From IMG/VR virus record IMGVR_UViG_3300045051_001503, positions 1 through 34,567 of that record: a stretch of 34,567 nucleotides of DNA. One strand, 5' to 3'. Source of the stretch: a virus. Each line of letters starts with the position of its first letter. The first letter of the stretch is position 1. A model generated the notes under the pieces. That model worked only from the letters and a program-made list of their open reading frames with translations. It ran no database searches and had not been told where the DNA came from. Of this stretch, positions 1 to 7,734 are shown in pieces. Made by a program: the position numbers and the translations under genes.

Positions 1-702
1 TCATCGGGCTGTGAGCTTGCGACTTTCGGCATCCGCTAACGCTGAGCGGATGCGACCCCGGCCGAACTTGACGAACTGTGGGTCCAGCTCGCAGCCGACA
101 AAGCGGCGGCCGCACTGGATGGCCGCCACCGCCGTGGAGGCGATGCCGGAGAACGGGTCGGCAATAAGCGCCCCTGGGACGCTGACCAGCTCCATGCAAC
201 GGATCAAAAGCGGCACCGGCTTCTGACAGGGGTGCACCGGCCGAGAGACGCGGGCCAACTGCCAGACGTCCGCCTGGGCAGTGACCAGCCGTGGCGGCGA
301 TCCCTTGGCCAGCAGATAGATCTCTTCGTGCGCTGAGCGGGTGAAGTGGCCCAAACCCGGCGGGCGCTTGTGCCAGACAATGCAGTTGGTAACACGGAAG
401 TGCTCGCGCAGCACGTCGAGTGCCCAGTTGTTGGACCAGCCGGAGAAGACCATGTGAAGGCTGTCGGGGCGGGCGGCCTGGGCCATGAGCGGCACGAACC
501 GCTCCCAGAGCTTGCGGGCCTCCAGTCTGCCGTCGCCGCGAATGGAGGATGCCAGGCGAACCTTGGATTTGGTACTCAGCTTGAGGGCGACGCCGTAGGG
601 AGGGTCGGTGATAAAGTGGTCGATCGAGCCGGGAGCGAGGGATGACAGCCACCGGACTGCGTCGCGGCGGTAGAGCTGGGGAGCGAGGGAGGCGTGTGCC
701 AT
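1..702 (-). CDS. DNA methyltransferase, DPPY (beta) class
   Basis: Probable phage N6-adenine or N4-cytosine DNA methyltransferase of about 233 aa that would modify phage DNA against host restriction. The catalytic motif DPPYG lies near residues 33-37 and the SAM-binding motif (DPFSGIAST) near the C-terminus, followed by FVGCELD. The order catalytic motif first, SAM motif last is that of beta-class enzymes. No separate target-recognition domain is visible, as expected for small solitary phage enzymes. I chose the ATG at 702; an in-frame TTG at 729 is possible and neither has a clear ribosome site. It is last in the leftward early operon, separated from GemA by an AT-rich gap that could hold its own promoter. 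Its stop codon is the first three bases of the window. Modified base and target are unknown. Confidence 0.88.
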   Translation of the reverse strand: MAHASLAPQLYRRDAVRWLSSLAPGSIDHFITDPPYGVALKLSTKSKVRLASSIRGDGRLEARKLWERFVPLMAQAARPDSLHMVFSGWSNNWALDVLREHFRVTNCIVWHKRPPGLGHFTRSAHEEIYLLAKGSPPRLVTAQADVWQLARVSRPVHPCQKPVPLLIRCMELVSVPGALIADPFSGIASTAVAAIQCGRRFVGCELDPQFVKFGRGRIRSALADAESRKLTAR

Positions 703-796
703 GCATGTGGCATCGGCCCTGCACTTCAACCTTCTTAAAATGTTTGGTATATTTACGGGTCATAGACATCCATGTCGCGATCCGCGTCGGGCAGTG

Positions 797-1252
797 CTAG
801 AAAGGGATAGGGTCGGCCCTTTCTGCCGATTCATCTGGTGGGTCGGCGGTGGATTGTTGGGCGGCTCTGCGGTTGCTGGCCTTGAGCATCTCGATCAGCT
901 CGTAGCGCTCACGCCAGTCGAGCTGCGTCACGTCGTCTGTGCGGTGGTGGCTGTGGCGCAGGCATAGGGCCGGGAGCTTGTAGGCCGACTCGGCCGCTAG
1001 GGATCTGATGAGTCGCACTTCGCGGGCGTTCTCCGTATCACGCTGCCGCGTCCAGTAGCCCCGGCCATGATTGCGATCAACCCACCCGACCGACTCGAAG
1101 TAGGCCATCACCGCTTCCATGCCGCGATGGGTGAGCTTGGTCGTCGATTCCACATTTGCCAAGCTGCGCAGGACGGTGCGGTAGTCGGGTTCATCGATCC
1201 CGAGAGACCGGCGGGCGATCTGTACGAGCTTGATCTGGGCGGCGGAGATCAT
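797..1252 (-). CDS. gemA: GemA/Gp16-like regulatory protein (DUF1018)
   Basis: A 151-aa protein whose first 60 residues (MISAAQIKLVQIARRSLGI, then D-E-x-x-Y-R and a K-L-T segment) have the pattern of the Mu Gp16/GemA family, a small early regulator found almost only in Mu-like phages. In Mu, GemA is linked to altered host gene expression and DNA supercoiling; its mechanism is not settled. The middle is basic and helical and the C-terminal 25 residues look disordered. The start overlaps the stop of the upstream gene as ATGA, and a GGCAGGTG stretch upstream serves as ribosome site. The family assignment is from pattern recognition of the N-terminal half; the C-terminal half is not assigned. Confidence 0.82.
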   Translation of the reverse strand: MISAAQIKLVQIARRSLGIDEPDYRTVLRSLANVESTTKLTHRGMEAVMAYFESVGWVDRNHGRGYWTRQRDTENAREVRLIRSLAAESAYKLPALCLRHSHHRTDDVTQLDWRERYELIEMLKASNRRAAQQSTADPPDESAERADPIPF

Positions 1253-1626
1253 TTGGCACCTGCCTTCGATGTCGGCCGGTGCTGGATGAGGGTGTGCTGG
1301 GCATCGACCGACAGAGCGAGGAGAGTCAGATAGTCGCCAGTGAATCGGTGTATGTACTGGCTGCCGCCACTGTCGTAACTGATCAGGCAGTGTGGGAATC
1401 TCCGCTGCAACTCGTGCACCAAGGCGTTGGTGCTGACGAACTGAAGCTGCGGGGTGTGGACGACGGCCAAGCCCTCACCGGTTGGATCGGGTGGAGTCGT
1501 GGCTGGGACGGCCGCCGTCCGGTGGCGACGTCGGTCCAACCAGTAGTCGACGGTCTTGTGAACTGCAGCCCCAAATAGGAGGCAGACCGTCAGCACTCCG
1601 ATGAGCTCGAAAATGATCTGCATCAT
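1249..1626 (-). CDS. Small single-span membrane protein, unknown
   Basis: A 125-aa protein I cannot assign to a family. It starts at the first of two adjacent ATG codons, 7 nt after a strong GGAGGT ribosome site. A longer in-frame reading upstream exists but only shadows the preceding gene. Residues 3-24 (IIFELIGVLTVCLLFGAAVH) form one hydrophobic span, followed by a basic patch WLDRRRHR, so the C-terminal domain is probably cytoplasmic by the positive-inside rule. The soluble part carries a proline/threonine linker and then a compact region. It is coupled at both ends by ATGA overlaps to its operon neighbours. A role in superinfection exclusion or host takeover is possible but unsupported. 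Confidence 0.7.
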   Translation of the reverse strand: MMQIIFELIGVLTVCLLFGAAVHKTVDYWLDRRRHRTAAVPATTPPDPTGEGLAVVHTPQLQFVSTNALVHELQRRFPHCLISYDSGGSQYIHRFTGDYLTLLALSVDAQHTLIQHRPTSKAGAK

Positions 1627-2030
1627 GCTGTGACCTCCTGCCGAGGGATGGGGAAGAGCCGGTGGCGGACGCTCCATGTGCTGCCGGTGACGACGACCTG
1701 GCGGGCCAGTAGGGTGGCGGGATTGACGATGACCGGGCCGAGGAGGTTGGTGGTGAACCAGCCGTCGTGCCTGGCAAGCGTGGTGAGCAGGTAGTGCGGC
1801 TGGCCTGGCTTGAGGCCGATCACCTGGAGGTCGGCCGGGGGCAACTTGAAGCGGTAGTCCGGAACGAACTGGAGCGGGTCGAGCACGAAGAACCGAGGAG
1901 GCGCGGTCTTTGGGAAGTGCTCGCAAGCCTCCATCTTGATGAAGGGGCTGTCGGGCTGCTGGGTGAGCCGGTAACGCTCGAAGTGAATCATGCCGAGCAT
2001 GCCGCCGACGATGGTGATGTTGCCTTCCAT
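1623..2030 (-). CDS. Early hypothetical protein with HF-x-KTAPP motif
   Basis: A 135-aa protein of unknown function, beta-rich by eye, with no membrane span. The start at 2030 has a GGAGA ribosome site 6 nt upstream, and the stop overlaps the next start as ATGA. Residues 38-55 contain HF-x-KTAPP-x-F-x2-L-x3-QF, which recurs almost identically in the zinc-ribbon protein encoded at 7731-8072 of the same operon. That shared stretch suggests a common binding partner or common ancestry of a short module. The C-terminal half (ARHDGWFTTNLLGPVIVNPATLLARQVVV) could be a small beta fold. No catalytic motif is visible. Confidence 0.68.
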   Translation of the reverse strand: MEGNITIVGGMLGMIHFERYRLTQQPDSPFIKMEACEHFPKTAPPRFFVLDPLQFVPDYRFKLPPADLQVIGLKPGQPHYLLTTLARHDGWFTTNLLGPVIVNPATLLARQVVVTGSTWSVRHRLFPIPRQEVTA

Positions 2031-2084
2031 AGCTGTCTCCTGCCGGGTCCGTCCGGGGGTTACCTGTTTCGATGTGGGTGCCTG

Positions 2085-2282
2085 CTAACGGCCGTCCTTT
2101 CGCTTCTGGGCTTGCCGCCGCCGCTTTGCCCGTGCCACGCGCACCGCGGCCATGTGGCGGCCATTACGCCGCGACGAGTGCCAGGGCGTGGGCTGGGCTG
2201 GCTGCATCAGTCTTACAGACACGCCATGCCCGGGCGCAAGGCTCAGGATCAGGGGAAGAATCCAGGGTGATGACCTGCTCAT
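2085..2282 (-). CDS. Small basic protein, hypothetical
   Basis: A 65-aa reading frame supported mainly by its ATGA overlap with the upstream zinc-ribbon gene, the coupling used throughout this operon. The N-terminus (MSRSSPWILPLILSLAPGHG) has a short hydrophobic stretch that could be a weak signal or anchor, and the C-terminal 30 residues are strongly basic (RRNGRH, RAKRRRQAQKRK), as in nucleic-acid-binding tails. The ribosome site (AAAGGCAGG) is only moderate. Its function is unknown. A longer frame upstream is a shadow of the neighbouring gene. It could be non-coding, because a 54-bp gap follows before the next gene. Confidence 0.42.
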   Translation of the reverse strand: MSRSSPWILPLILSLAPGHGVSVRLMQPAQPTPWHSSRRNGRHMAAVRVARAKRRRQAQKRKDGR

Positions 2283-2743
2283 GCTGTGCCTGCCTTTGTT
2301 GATTGGGTTGGGATGACGGTTTGAAATTCGCCCACCGGCGACCAGTAGTCGCGGGTGGCGTGGCGGACGCCGCAGCGACTGCAGCTGACGTTTGGCCTGG
2401 CCGGGACCTTCGAGTACTTGTGATGGCCACAATTGAGGCAAACCCAGCGGAACTTGCCCTTGGCGCGTTCACAGGCCTCGGGATGGGGCGTGAGCTGGCA
2501 GAGCCGGGCCTGGAGGACACGGACCAGCGATACACGCCGTAACGACTCGGCTACGCCGATGGCTCGGCGCAGGGTGGCAAGCTGCAGATCACGCTGGACG
2601 GAGGCGTCGCCGGCCTTGCCGAAGTGGGCAATGGTCTGGCGGGTGTCCTCGACGGACGTGTTGATCAGGGCACTAACCCGGCAGTCAACGCACGCGCAGC
2701 CCCAGCGGTGACCAGCTGGCTTGGTGGCGGTCTTGGACTTCAT
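2279..2743 (-). CDS. Zinc-ribbon protein, early operon
   Basis: A 154-aa soluble protein with a clear C-terminal zinc ribbon: C102-x2-C105 (CLNC) and C121-x2-C124 (CSRC), separated by 15 residues, in a basic aromatic context. An extra Cys cluster lies at the N-terminus (C16, C18, C21: GCACVDC). The middle is helical (AIGVAESLRRVSLVRVLQAR). Zinc ribbons of this type usually bind nucleic acid or protein partners such as RNA polymerase, but the specific role is unknown. The start at 2743 has a GGAGGT ribosome site and overlaps the upstream stop as ATGA; the stop overlaps the next start in the same way. It is one of four Cys-pair proteins in this operon. Confidence 0.75.
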   Translation of the reverse strand: MKSKTATKPAGHRWGCACVDCRVSALINTSVEDTRQTIAHFGKAGDASVQRDLQLATLRRAIGVAESLRRVSLVRVLQARLCQLTPHPEACERAKGKFRWVCLNCGHHKYSKVPARPNVSCSRCGVRHATRDYWSPVGEFQTVIPTQSTKAGTA

Positions 2744-3180
2744 GACTGCACCTCCGCGGTGCCTACTTCCGCCGTCACGACGTCTCTGGCCGCCAGCATC
2801 CGCCTGGCCCACGTCCAGCGCCAAACCATGGGGCGGAGCTGGTCGTAACGCTGCTTCGCTTCGCGGTGCTTCTCCCAGTAGGCGTGCCAGAGCTGCACGG
2901 CGTCAGCGAAGCTTTGGGTGGCATTCCTCGCTACGAAGGCCGATGCCTTGCCCCTCTCTTTCGCATCCAACCATCGCCGCGCCGACATCCCGCTGAACTG
3001 ATGCTCCCTAGAGAACTGCGGCGACTCGGGCCATTCGAAATTCTCCAGGCGGAAGTGCTGTGGTACCGGCTCGGGGCACAGCGCAGCGAGCACGGCCAGT
3101 GAGCACTGGTCGCTCAGCGGGATACCGGCCGGATCGGCTGTGAGCGGGGGTGTCGTCGGGATGGAAGTGGTCTCTGGCAT
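2740..3180 (-). CDS. Early hypothetical protein
   Basis: A 146-aa protein immediately downstream of the B-like ATPase gene. The first 20 residues are Thr/Pro-rich and probably disordered. The rest is rich in Trp, Arg and Gln, with a long basic amphipathic helix region (AYWEKHREAKQRYDQ, WRWTWARRMLAARD) that could contact DNA or a protein partner. No family is recognised. The upstream ribosome site is weak, so the start at 3180 is uncertain. The stop overlaps the next gene (ATGA), which supports coding. Being next to A and B, it may take part in transposition or replication, but this is only positional inference. Confidence 0.66.
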   Translation of the reverse strand: MPETTSIPTTPPLTADPAGIPLSDQCSLAVLAALCPEPVPQHFRLENFEWPESPQFSREHQFSGMSARRWLDAKERGKASAFVARNATQSFADAVQLWHAYWEKHREAKQRYDQLRPMVWRWTWARRMLAARDVVTAEVGTAEVQS

Positions 3181-3211
3181 GGGTGCAATTCTGGTTAGGG
3201 GTTTCGGTGGA

Positions 3212-4417
3212 CTAGGCCAGCTTGGCCTTGAGGGTGGGCTGTTCCTTCACCATCGCGGCCACCAGCAGGTCGAAGCGGTCGGAGCTGAAGGTGATCTGCA
3301 GGGCCTCGCGGAGATGGTCGATGTCGAGCTGCGTCGCCCGGCGCTGCATGCCGATCTCCGTGGCGTACTCGACCAGGCATTCGCACACGCGGAAGCCGCC
3401 CTCGTCGGGGATGTTGGCCAGAGTGCAGAGGAACCGCGCCGCGGTGCCGGTGAGCTTGAGCTGGTTCTTGGAGAACATCTCGCGGATCTGCTCGGTGGTG
3501 GCCAGCATGGGCGATCCGCCTTCACTCTTCTCGACCCGCTCGATCAGGTTGATGGCGGGGAAGATCCGGCTGCGGATCTGCCCGAGGGACTCGTCGGCCT
3601 CCTTGGCCCGGCGCTTCTGGAGGTAGTGCACCATGTCGGCCGTGCCACACCAGACCTGGCCGACGCCGGTGGCGTCGTAAATGTCGTTGAGGATGTAGAG
3701 CGGCTTGTCATCCTTGGCGTAACGCAGGTTGTGGATTTGATCGATCAGAACCACGTGCGAGCGGCGGACCTGGTCGGGGCTCTTGGTGGGCGACAGGTCG
3801 GGCCTAGCCCGGAGGAAGCTCTTGATCCGCTCCTGCCGCCCCCGGTTGGTGCCATTGTCGTTGAGCCTCATGGCCCGGCAGAGCTTCACCAGCATTCCGG
3901 TCGGGCTGGCGTCGACTTTGTCCATGGTCACCAGAGTGCACTGACGGGGGCCGAGCAACTGCCAGATCGCCCGGAGCGTGGTGGTCTTGCCGATGCCGGT
4001 GGTGTCCGGGCCGTAGATCAGCGAGATGCGGCCTTTCTCCTTGGCGTAGCTGACGACGCTCTTGATGAGCAGGGCGACGTTGGTCTCAGTGTAGACCGTG
4101 GTTTGCGATCTGGACCGGCGGTTCTCTTCGTCGGCCAGCCATTCATCGACATCCTTGGCCAGCTGCTCGTTGTTCCCCGCGTACTTGGCCTTGAGGAACT
4201 CGGAGATGACGCTGGGCGATCGGCCCAAAGCGCCAGCCACCTCGGCGATCGAGACCTTGTAGTGGCGGACAAAGGTGTCGAGGTCTGTGCGGACCTGGTC
4301 TATACGATCCAGCCCTACCTTGCTGGCATCCATGCCTTCAGGGATCATCCTTGACGCTCCTCGTATCCGCTCCCGCTGAATCAGCGGGTCGGGACTGTTG
4401 GTGTACCCGTCACTCAT
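3212..4417 (-). CDS. B: MuB-like transposition target-selection ATPase
   Basis: A 401-aa AAA+ protein following the transposase, matching the role of Mu B: an ATP-dependent DNA-binding protein that captures target DNA and activates the transposase. Residues about 56-78 form an N-terminal HTH (SIAEVAGALGRSPSVISEFL), as in MuB. The P-loop is at 136-146 (GPDTTGIGKTT), one residue longer than the usual G-x4-GKT spacing. Walker B is at 221-227 (HVVLIDQ), where the usual acidic residue after Asp226 is Gln. A sensor-like stretch (VGQVWCGTADM) follows. The start at 4417 was chosen for its GGAGGT ribosome site; it lies 8 nt inside the transposase gene, so the two are translationally coupled. ATPase activity may be slow because of the Gln. 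Confidence 0.9.
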   Translation of the reverse strand: MSDGYTNSPDPLIQRERIRGASRMIPEGMDASKVGLDRIDQVRTDLDTFVRHYKVSIAEVAGALGRSPSVISEFLKAKYAGNNEQLAKDVDEWLADEENRRSRSQTTVYTETNVALLIKSVVSYAKEKGRISLIYGPDTTGIGKTTTLRAIWQLLGPRQCTLVTMDKVDASPTGMLVKLCRAMRLNDNGTNRGRQERIKSFLRARPDLSPTKSPDQVRRSHVVLIDQIHNLRYAKDDKPLYILNDIYDATGVGQVWCGTADMVHYLQKRRAKEADESLGQIRSRIFPAINLIERVEKSEGGSPMLATTEQIREMFSKNQLKLTGTAARFLCTLANIPDEGGFRVCECLVEYATEIGMQRRATQLDIDHLREALQITFSSDRFDLLVAAMVKEQPTLKAKLA

Positions 4418-6482
4418 CGGAACCTCCGGTGAAGGACAGGAACCCTGTGGGTGACTGGTGCTGGTCGGCCTGGATCGGCCGACTGATAAAGCCGCTCGGC
4501 CGCGTGGGGGCTTCCGAGCCGCCAACTGCCTTCGCGATGACTTCGAACTGATCTTCGAACCCCGTGGTGTGCGCCTTGATGGCAGGTGGGGTCACGGTCT
4601 GCGGTGTGGCCACAGCCCGCTCCCGCTGCGAGCGCCGGGCCGCTGCACGGTGGAGCTGGTGTGCCATGTCGCCAGCCCGAGCCAGGAGCGGGCGGGCCTC
4701 GTTGTGCTGGGTGTGAATCCGCTTGAGGCGACGCTTCTCGTTGATCGCCTCACGGACCTCGGCCTTGGTGGCGGCGAAGGGGAGCTTCTGATTCTGGGCG
4801 GCAGTGGTGATGAGCCTGCCATCGAGCGACAGGATGATGACCTTGCTGACGTCCTGGTCGTCGACGCAGAGCATCACCCGCTGGCGGTAGAGCTTGGTGA
4901 CCTCGGTGTCGAATCCGCCGTAGTGGATGCCGTTCCATGTGACACCGTGGCGGCCGACCTTCACCGGGCCGTACCTGGGCATCAGGGCGAACTTGAGCAT
5001 GTCCTCGCCCACCATGCGCTTGGCCTGGGTGAACTTGGCGTCGTAGGCGGCAAGTGGTGTCTGGCCGTCCATGCCGCCGCCGGTGTGGGGCCGCTGGTGG
5101 TAGTCGCCTTCCAGCCACTGGGCGAAGTCGCCGGCCAGCTCTTCGAGCGTCGGAGCTTTGCCGCCCTCGATACGATCCTGCAGGCCCTCGGGGCGGTCGC
5201 CCGTGGTGCTGCCGCAATAGGTGTCGTAGGTGCGACTGAATCGGTCGGCCATGGTGCGGAAGAGCCGCTCGACCGGCTTGGACTGGCCGTGGTAAGGCTG
5301 CACGTGCTGTACGTCGATGCCCAGTAGGCCGAAGACGCCGCGCATGCGGTCGCCGTCGACGCCCGCCCGGCGCTGGCGTTTGGTGCGGCCCTGCAGGGCG
5401 GCGGCATCGAAGTCTTTACCGTTGTCCACCTGGACCTGACCCGGCAGGCCGTGGAGCTGCAGGCCCATGCGCAGAGCTCGGAGGATGGTGTCGGTGTTGG
5501 GCTCCGCCCCCGTGATGTGCCAGCCAACGACCCGGCGACTGGCTACGTCCATCCAGCAGGTGAGCCAGGGGCGGCCGTGCACCGGCCTGCCCTGGTCATC
5601 GCGGCCCAGCAGGCAGATCACATCGAAGCGGTGGTGGTCCCCGCACCATATCTGGTTGGAGGAGAGACTGCTGTAGTCTCGCTGGATGTACGGGGCGGCC
5701 TTGTCGTTGTAGGCCTTCGGGCCACCACGCTTGGCGATCACCATCTGTGGCGGCAGGCTGTTGAGGTAACGCTGGGCGGTCTTGTAGCTGGGGGCATTCG
5801 ACACATCTCCAGACTGCCGCTGGGCTAGGTCATGAATCGCAACCTCATAAGCGATCTTCATCGACGGCTTGCGGTCGCTCAGCCATGCCTGGGCTAGGCA
5901 GGAGAAGAATGGATTGCCGTCGTGGCCGGCAGCTTCCTTGTTCGATCCGCGTTGGTCGATCAGGCCGTTGAGGCCGTCTCGGCGGTATGCCGCATGCCAA
6001 TTGAAGAGCGTGGCACGGCTGATCGATTTGCCTTCGAGGTGCGTTTGACGGGCGATGAATCGTTCGGTGATCTCGGCCTCGGCGATGCCAAGCTGCAGGC
6101 CGCCCCGGCGGGCGTCCAGCCATGCGTCTAGGATCGCCTTGCGGGCAAGGCACTGCTGACGCTGCTGGTCGCTGAGGCTGGTAAGGTCGGCCTTGATCTG
6201 CTCGGGGAACTTGACCGCGGCGAACATCGGGTCGGCATGCTGGGCGATCTGCCAAGAGGGCTTGGCACCGTTGGCTACCTTCCGAGCAAGGTGGGTGTCG
6301 GCCCAGCCCTCCAGGCACCGGCGGCGGAGCTGGCCGAGGCTCAGGCCGCTCCGCTGGGCGGCCTGTTCCAATGTCAGCCAGACGTTGGGGGTGTTGCCGG
6401 CCGCCGTGGCGGCGGCGCTGGGGTCGGGGCTCGGCCTGGCGTCTACGCCAGCCAGTCGCATGAATGGCAAGGGGCTGGTCAT
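4410..6482 (-). CDS. A: MuA-like DDE transposase
   Basis: A 690-aa transposase that would bind the phage ends, cut 3' strands and join them to target DNA, for both lysogenic insertion and replicative transposition. N-terminal residues about 33-60 (WLTLEQAAQRSGLSLGQLRRRC) are an HTH, with further DNA-binding segments up to about 180 (ISRATLFNWHAAYRRDG). The RNase H-like catalytic core has the triad Asp282 (CGDHHRFD), Asp353 (QVDNGKDFD) and Glu405 (KPVERLFRTMAD); the spacings of 71 and 52 residues are close to those of MuA (about 67 and 56). A C-terminal barrel follows, then a basic tail that may contact the B ATPase. The gene starts with a perfect AAGGAGGT ribosome site. Length is close to MuA (663 aa). 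Confidence 0.96.
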   Translation of the reverse strand: MTSPLPFMRLAGVDARPSPDPSAAATAAGNTPNVWLTLEQAAQRSGLSLGQLRRRCLEGWADTHLARKVANGAKPSWQIAQHADPMFAAVKFPEQIKADLTSLSDQQRQQCLARKAILDAWLDARRGGLQLGIAEAEITERFIARQTHLEGKSISRATLFNWHAAYRRDGLNGLIDQRGSNKEAAGHDGNPFFSCLAQAWLSDRKPSMKIAYEVAIHDLAQRQSGDVSNAPSYKTAQRYLNSLPPQMVIAKRGGPKAYNDKAAPYIQRDYSSLSSNQIWCGDHHRFDVICLLGRDDQGRPVHGRPWLTCWMDVASRRVVGWHITGAEPNTDTILRALRMGLQLHGLPGQVQVDNGKDFDAAALQGRTKRQRRAGVDGDRMRGVFGLLGIDVQHVQPYHGQSKPVERLFRTMADRFSRTYDTYCGSTTGDRPEGLQDRIEGGKAPTLEELAGDFAQWLEGDYHQRPHTGGGMDGQTPLAAYDAKFTQAKRMVGEDMLKFALMPRYGPVKVGRHGVTWNGIHYGGFDTEVTKLYRQRVMLCVDDQDVSKVIILSLDGRLITTAAQNQKLPFAATKAEVREAINEKRRLKRIHTQHNEARPLLARAGDMAHQLHRAAARRSQRERAVATPQTVTPPAIKAHTTGFEDQFEVIAKAVGGSEAPTRPSGFISRPIQADQHQSPTGFLSFTGGSDE

Positions 6483-6823
6483 GCGGACCTCCTTTCGGAC
6501 GAACGTCGCATCATCCGCTGGCGGGCGGCGGCCCGGAGCGGTTCATCCCTGAGCTGCTGCTTGAGGTGCCGATTCAGGCCGTAGAAGACTGCCCCCTCCT
6601 GCGGATCAAAGCCCGGCTTCACCGGGCGGCCGTCCACCCTGACATCGCGGAGGCTCACAAGTTGCTGGCTGCAGCCCCCACCGCCCATCATTTCGCGGGC
6701 ATGAATGAAGTCCTTAAGCCGGATCAGATCACGCGGCCGCAGTGCCTCGGGGGAGCGCCTCCACAGAATCTCCAGCTCGGCTGGGCTGGCAAGGTCGAGG
6801 AACTTGTGCAGGTCGGACTTCAT
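6479..6823 (-). CDS. Early hypothetical protein upstream of transposase
   Basis: A 114-aa basic soluble protein. It ends in an ATGA overlap with the transposase start, so it belongs to the same transcript. It begins MKSDLHKFLDLASPAELEI and has a helical N-terminal half, a Gly-rich turn (MMGGGGCSQQ), and an Arg-rich C-terminus (AAARQRMMRRSSERR) likely to bind nucleic acid. No recognised family. The ATG at 6823 lacks a good ribosome site, and the 49-bp gap upstream is among the few real spacers in this operon, so the start could be wrong. The frame upstream of it is Pro-rich shadow sequence. Confidence 0.6.
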   Translation of the reverse strand: MKSDLHKFLDLASPAELEILWRRSPEALRPRDLIRLKDFIHAREMMGGGGCSQQLVSLRDVRVDGRPVKPGFDPQEGAVFYGLNRHLKQQLRDEPLRAAARQRMMRRSSERRSA

Positions 6824-6872
6824 GACGGTGAGGCGAATGGGGGGCGGTGGATGACAGGAAGGCGGCAGACGA

Positions 6873-7475
6873 TCAGGCGGCGGCGTGGTCGCGGCGGTGC
6901 AGGTCGATCTCGGCGGCGAGGCGGGCAGGATCGGGCTGGGCGTCGGGGTCATCGAACGGGTCGGGTGTCTGGTGAGTGGGGGCTTTGGCAGTCTGGGTGG
7001 CGGCGACGGCGGATGTGGGGGCAGGCGGCTTACGCCGCTGGCTGGTCTGGCGACGCTCCTCGGAGGTGTCTGCTACCCGGCGACCGATGTCCATGTCGGC
7101 CTCATCGCCCGCGCCTAGCTGGTCGCCAGTGTCGAGCTGGATGACTCCCGCCTTCTGGTCGGCGGCGGCTTTGATTCGGGCAAGGTTGCTGGGGTCGGTG
7201 ACCCGCGAGACTTGGCCGTGGGTGGCCCAGCCGCCGGGCTTTAGAACGCGCACCACCGCATAAGCGGCGTCGCAGTGCTGGCAGTAAGCCTCGATGCGCG
7301 TCGCGAGGGCCAGATGCCCGGTGCCGTGCAGCGAGCGACGCAGTACGTGCTCGGGGCGGATCGTGCCTTCGCACTGCAGACAGATGCACTGCTCAATCGT
7401 GGCGATGGCCATGGGCTCATCGCCATAGGTACCTTTGGCGGTTTCGATCGGCGAACGTTCAGCGGCCTTACTCAT
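6873..7475 (-). CDS. Cys-pair (zinc-binding) early protein with long tail
   Basis: A 200-aa protein in two parts. Residues 1-110 hold two Cys pairs, C32-x2-C35 (CLQC) and C65-x2-C68 (CQHC), a probable zinc-binding fold with a His-rich segment between. Residues about 125-200 are low-complexity, rich in Arg, Ser, Pro, Thr and Asp, and probably disordered. The start at 7475 has a GGGAGGAG ribosome site 3-4 nt upstream and overlaps the preceding gene by 8 nt. Long frames in front of it are shadows. Function is unknown. It is the first of three consecutive Cys-pair proteins here, which suggests related adaptor or transcription-modifying roles. Confidence 0.7.
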   Translation of the reverse strand: MSKAAERSPIETAKGTYGDEPMAIATIEQCICLQCEGTIRPEHVLRRSLHGTGHLALATRIEAYCQHCDAAYAVVRVLKPGGWATHGQVSRVTDPSNLARIKAAADQKAGVIQLDTGDQLGAGDEADMDIGRRVADTSEERRQTSQRRKPPAPTSAVAATQTAKAPTHQTPDPFDDPDAQPDPARLAAEIDLHRRDHAAA

Positions 7476-7734
7476 GATGCTCCTCCCTGTTGGGGGTTGG
7501 GGTTTGTGCCGGCTGGGAGATGCCCAGGCGAGCCAGTGTTTCGAGTGCCTTGTTGACGGCGGGGACGTAGCCCTGGGTGACGTGGCGATAGAGCGCCTGC
7601 TGCTCACGGACGGGGAGCATGGTCCAGCAGTCCAGGCACAGGGACTGCTTGGCACGCTTGGTGTCGCCGCACGCGGGGCAGGTGGTGCCGCGGAGGGACT
7701 GGACGGCGGTGGGGGCATTCTTGAACTGGATCAC
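7468..7734 (-). CDS. Small zinc-ribbon protein, GTG start
   Basis: An 88-aa protein with C19-x2-C22 (CPAC) and C33-x2-C36 (CLDC), a compact zinc ribbon, followed by helices (REQQALYRHV, VNKALETLARLG) and a polar tail. The GTG start at 7734 overlaps the upstream stop as GTGA, the coupling used for other genes here; a purine-rich stretch sits upstream but the spacing is long. The ribbon resembles that of the next upstream protein (CPxCG, then 9-10 residues, then CxxC), so the two may be paralogues. Function unknown; nucleic-acid or RNA-polymerase binding would be typical of the fold. Confidence 0.65.
   Translation of the reverse strand: MIQFKNAPTAVQSLRGTTCPACGDTKRAKQSLCLDCWTMLPVREQQALYRHVTQGYVPAVNKALETLARLGISQPAQTPTPNREEHHE

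Noticed and set aside
1627-1926. N-terminal extension of the membrane protein at 1249-1626
   Set aside because: The extension is an out-of-frame shadow of the gene at 1623-2030; the ATG at 1626 has a strong ribosome site.
3140-4354. A 404-codon open frame on the plus strand over the B ATPase gene
   Set aside because: It is antisense to a clear AAA+ protein; its Gly/Leu/Asp-rich translation is the usual high-GC shadow and has no domain.
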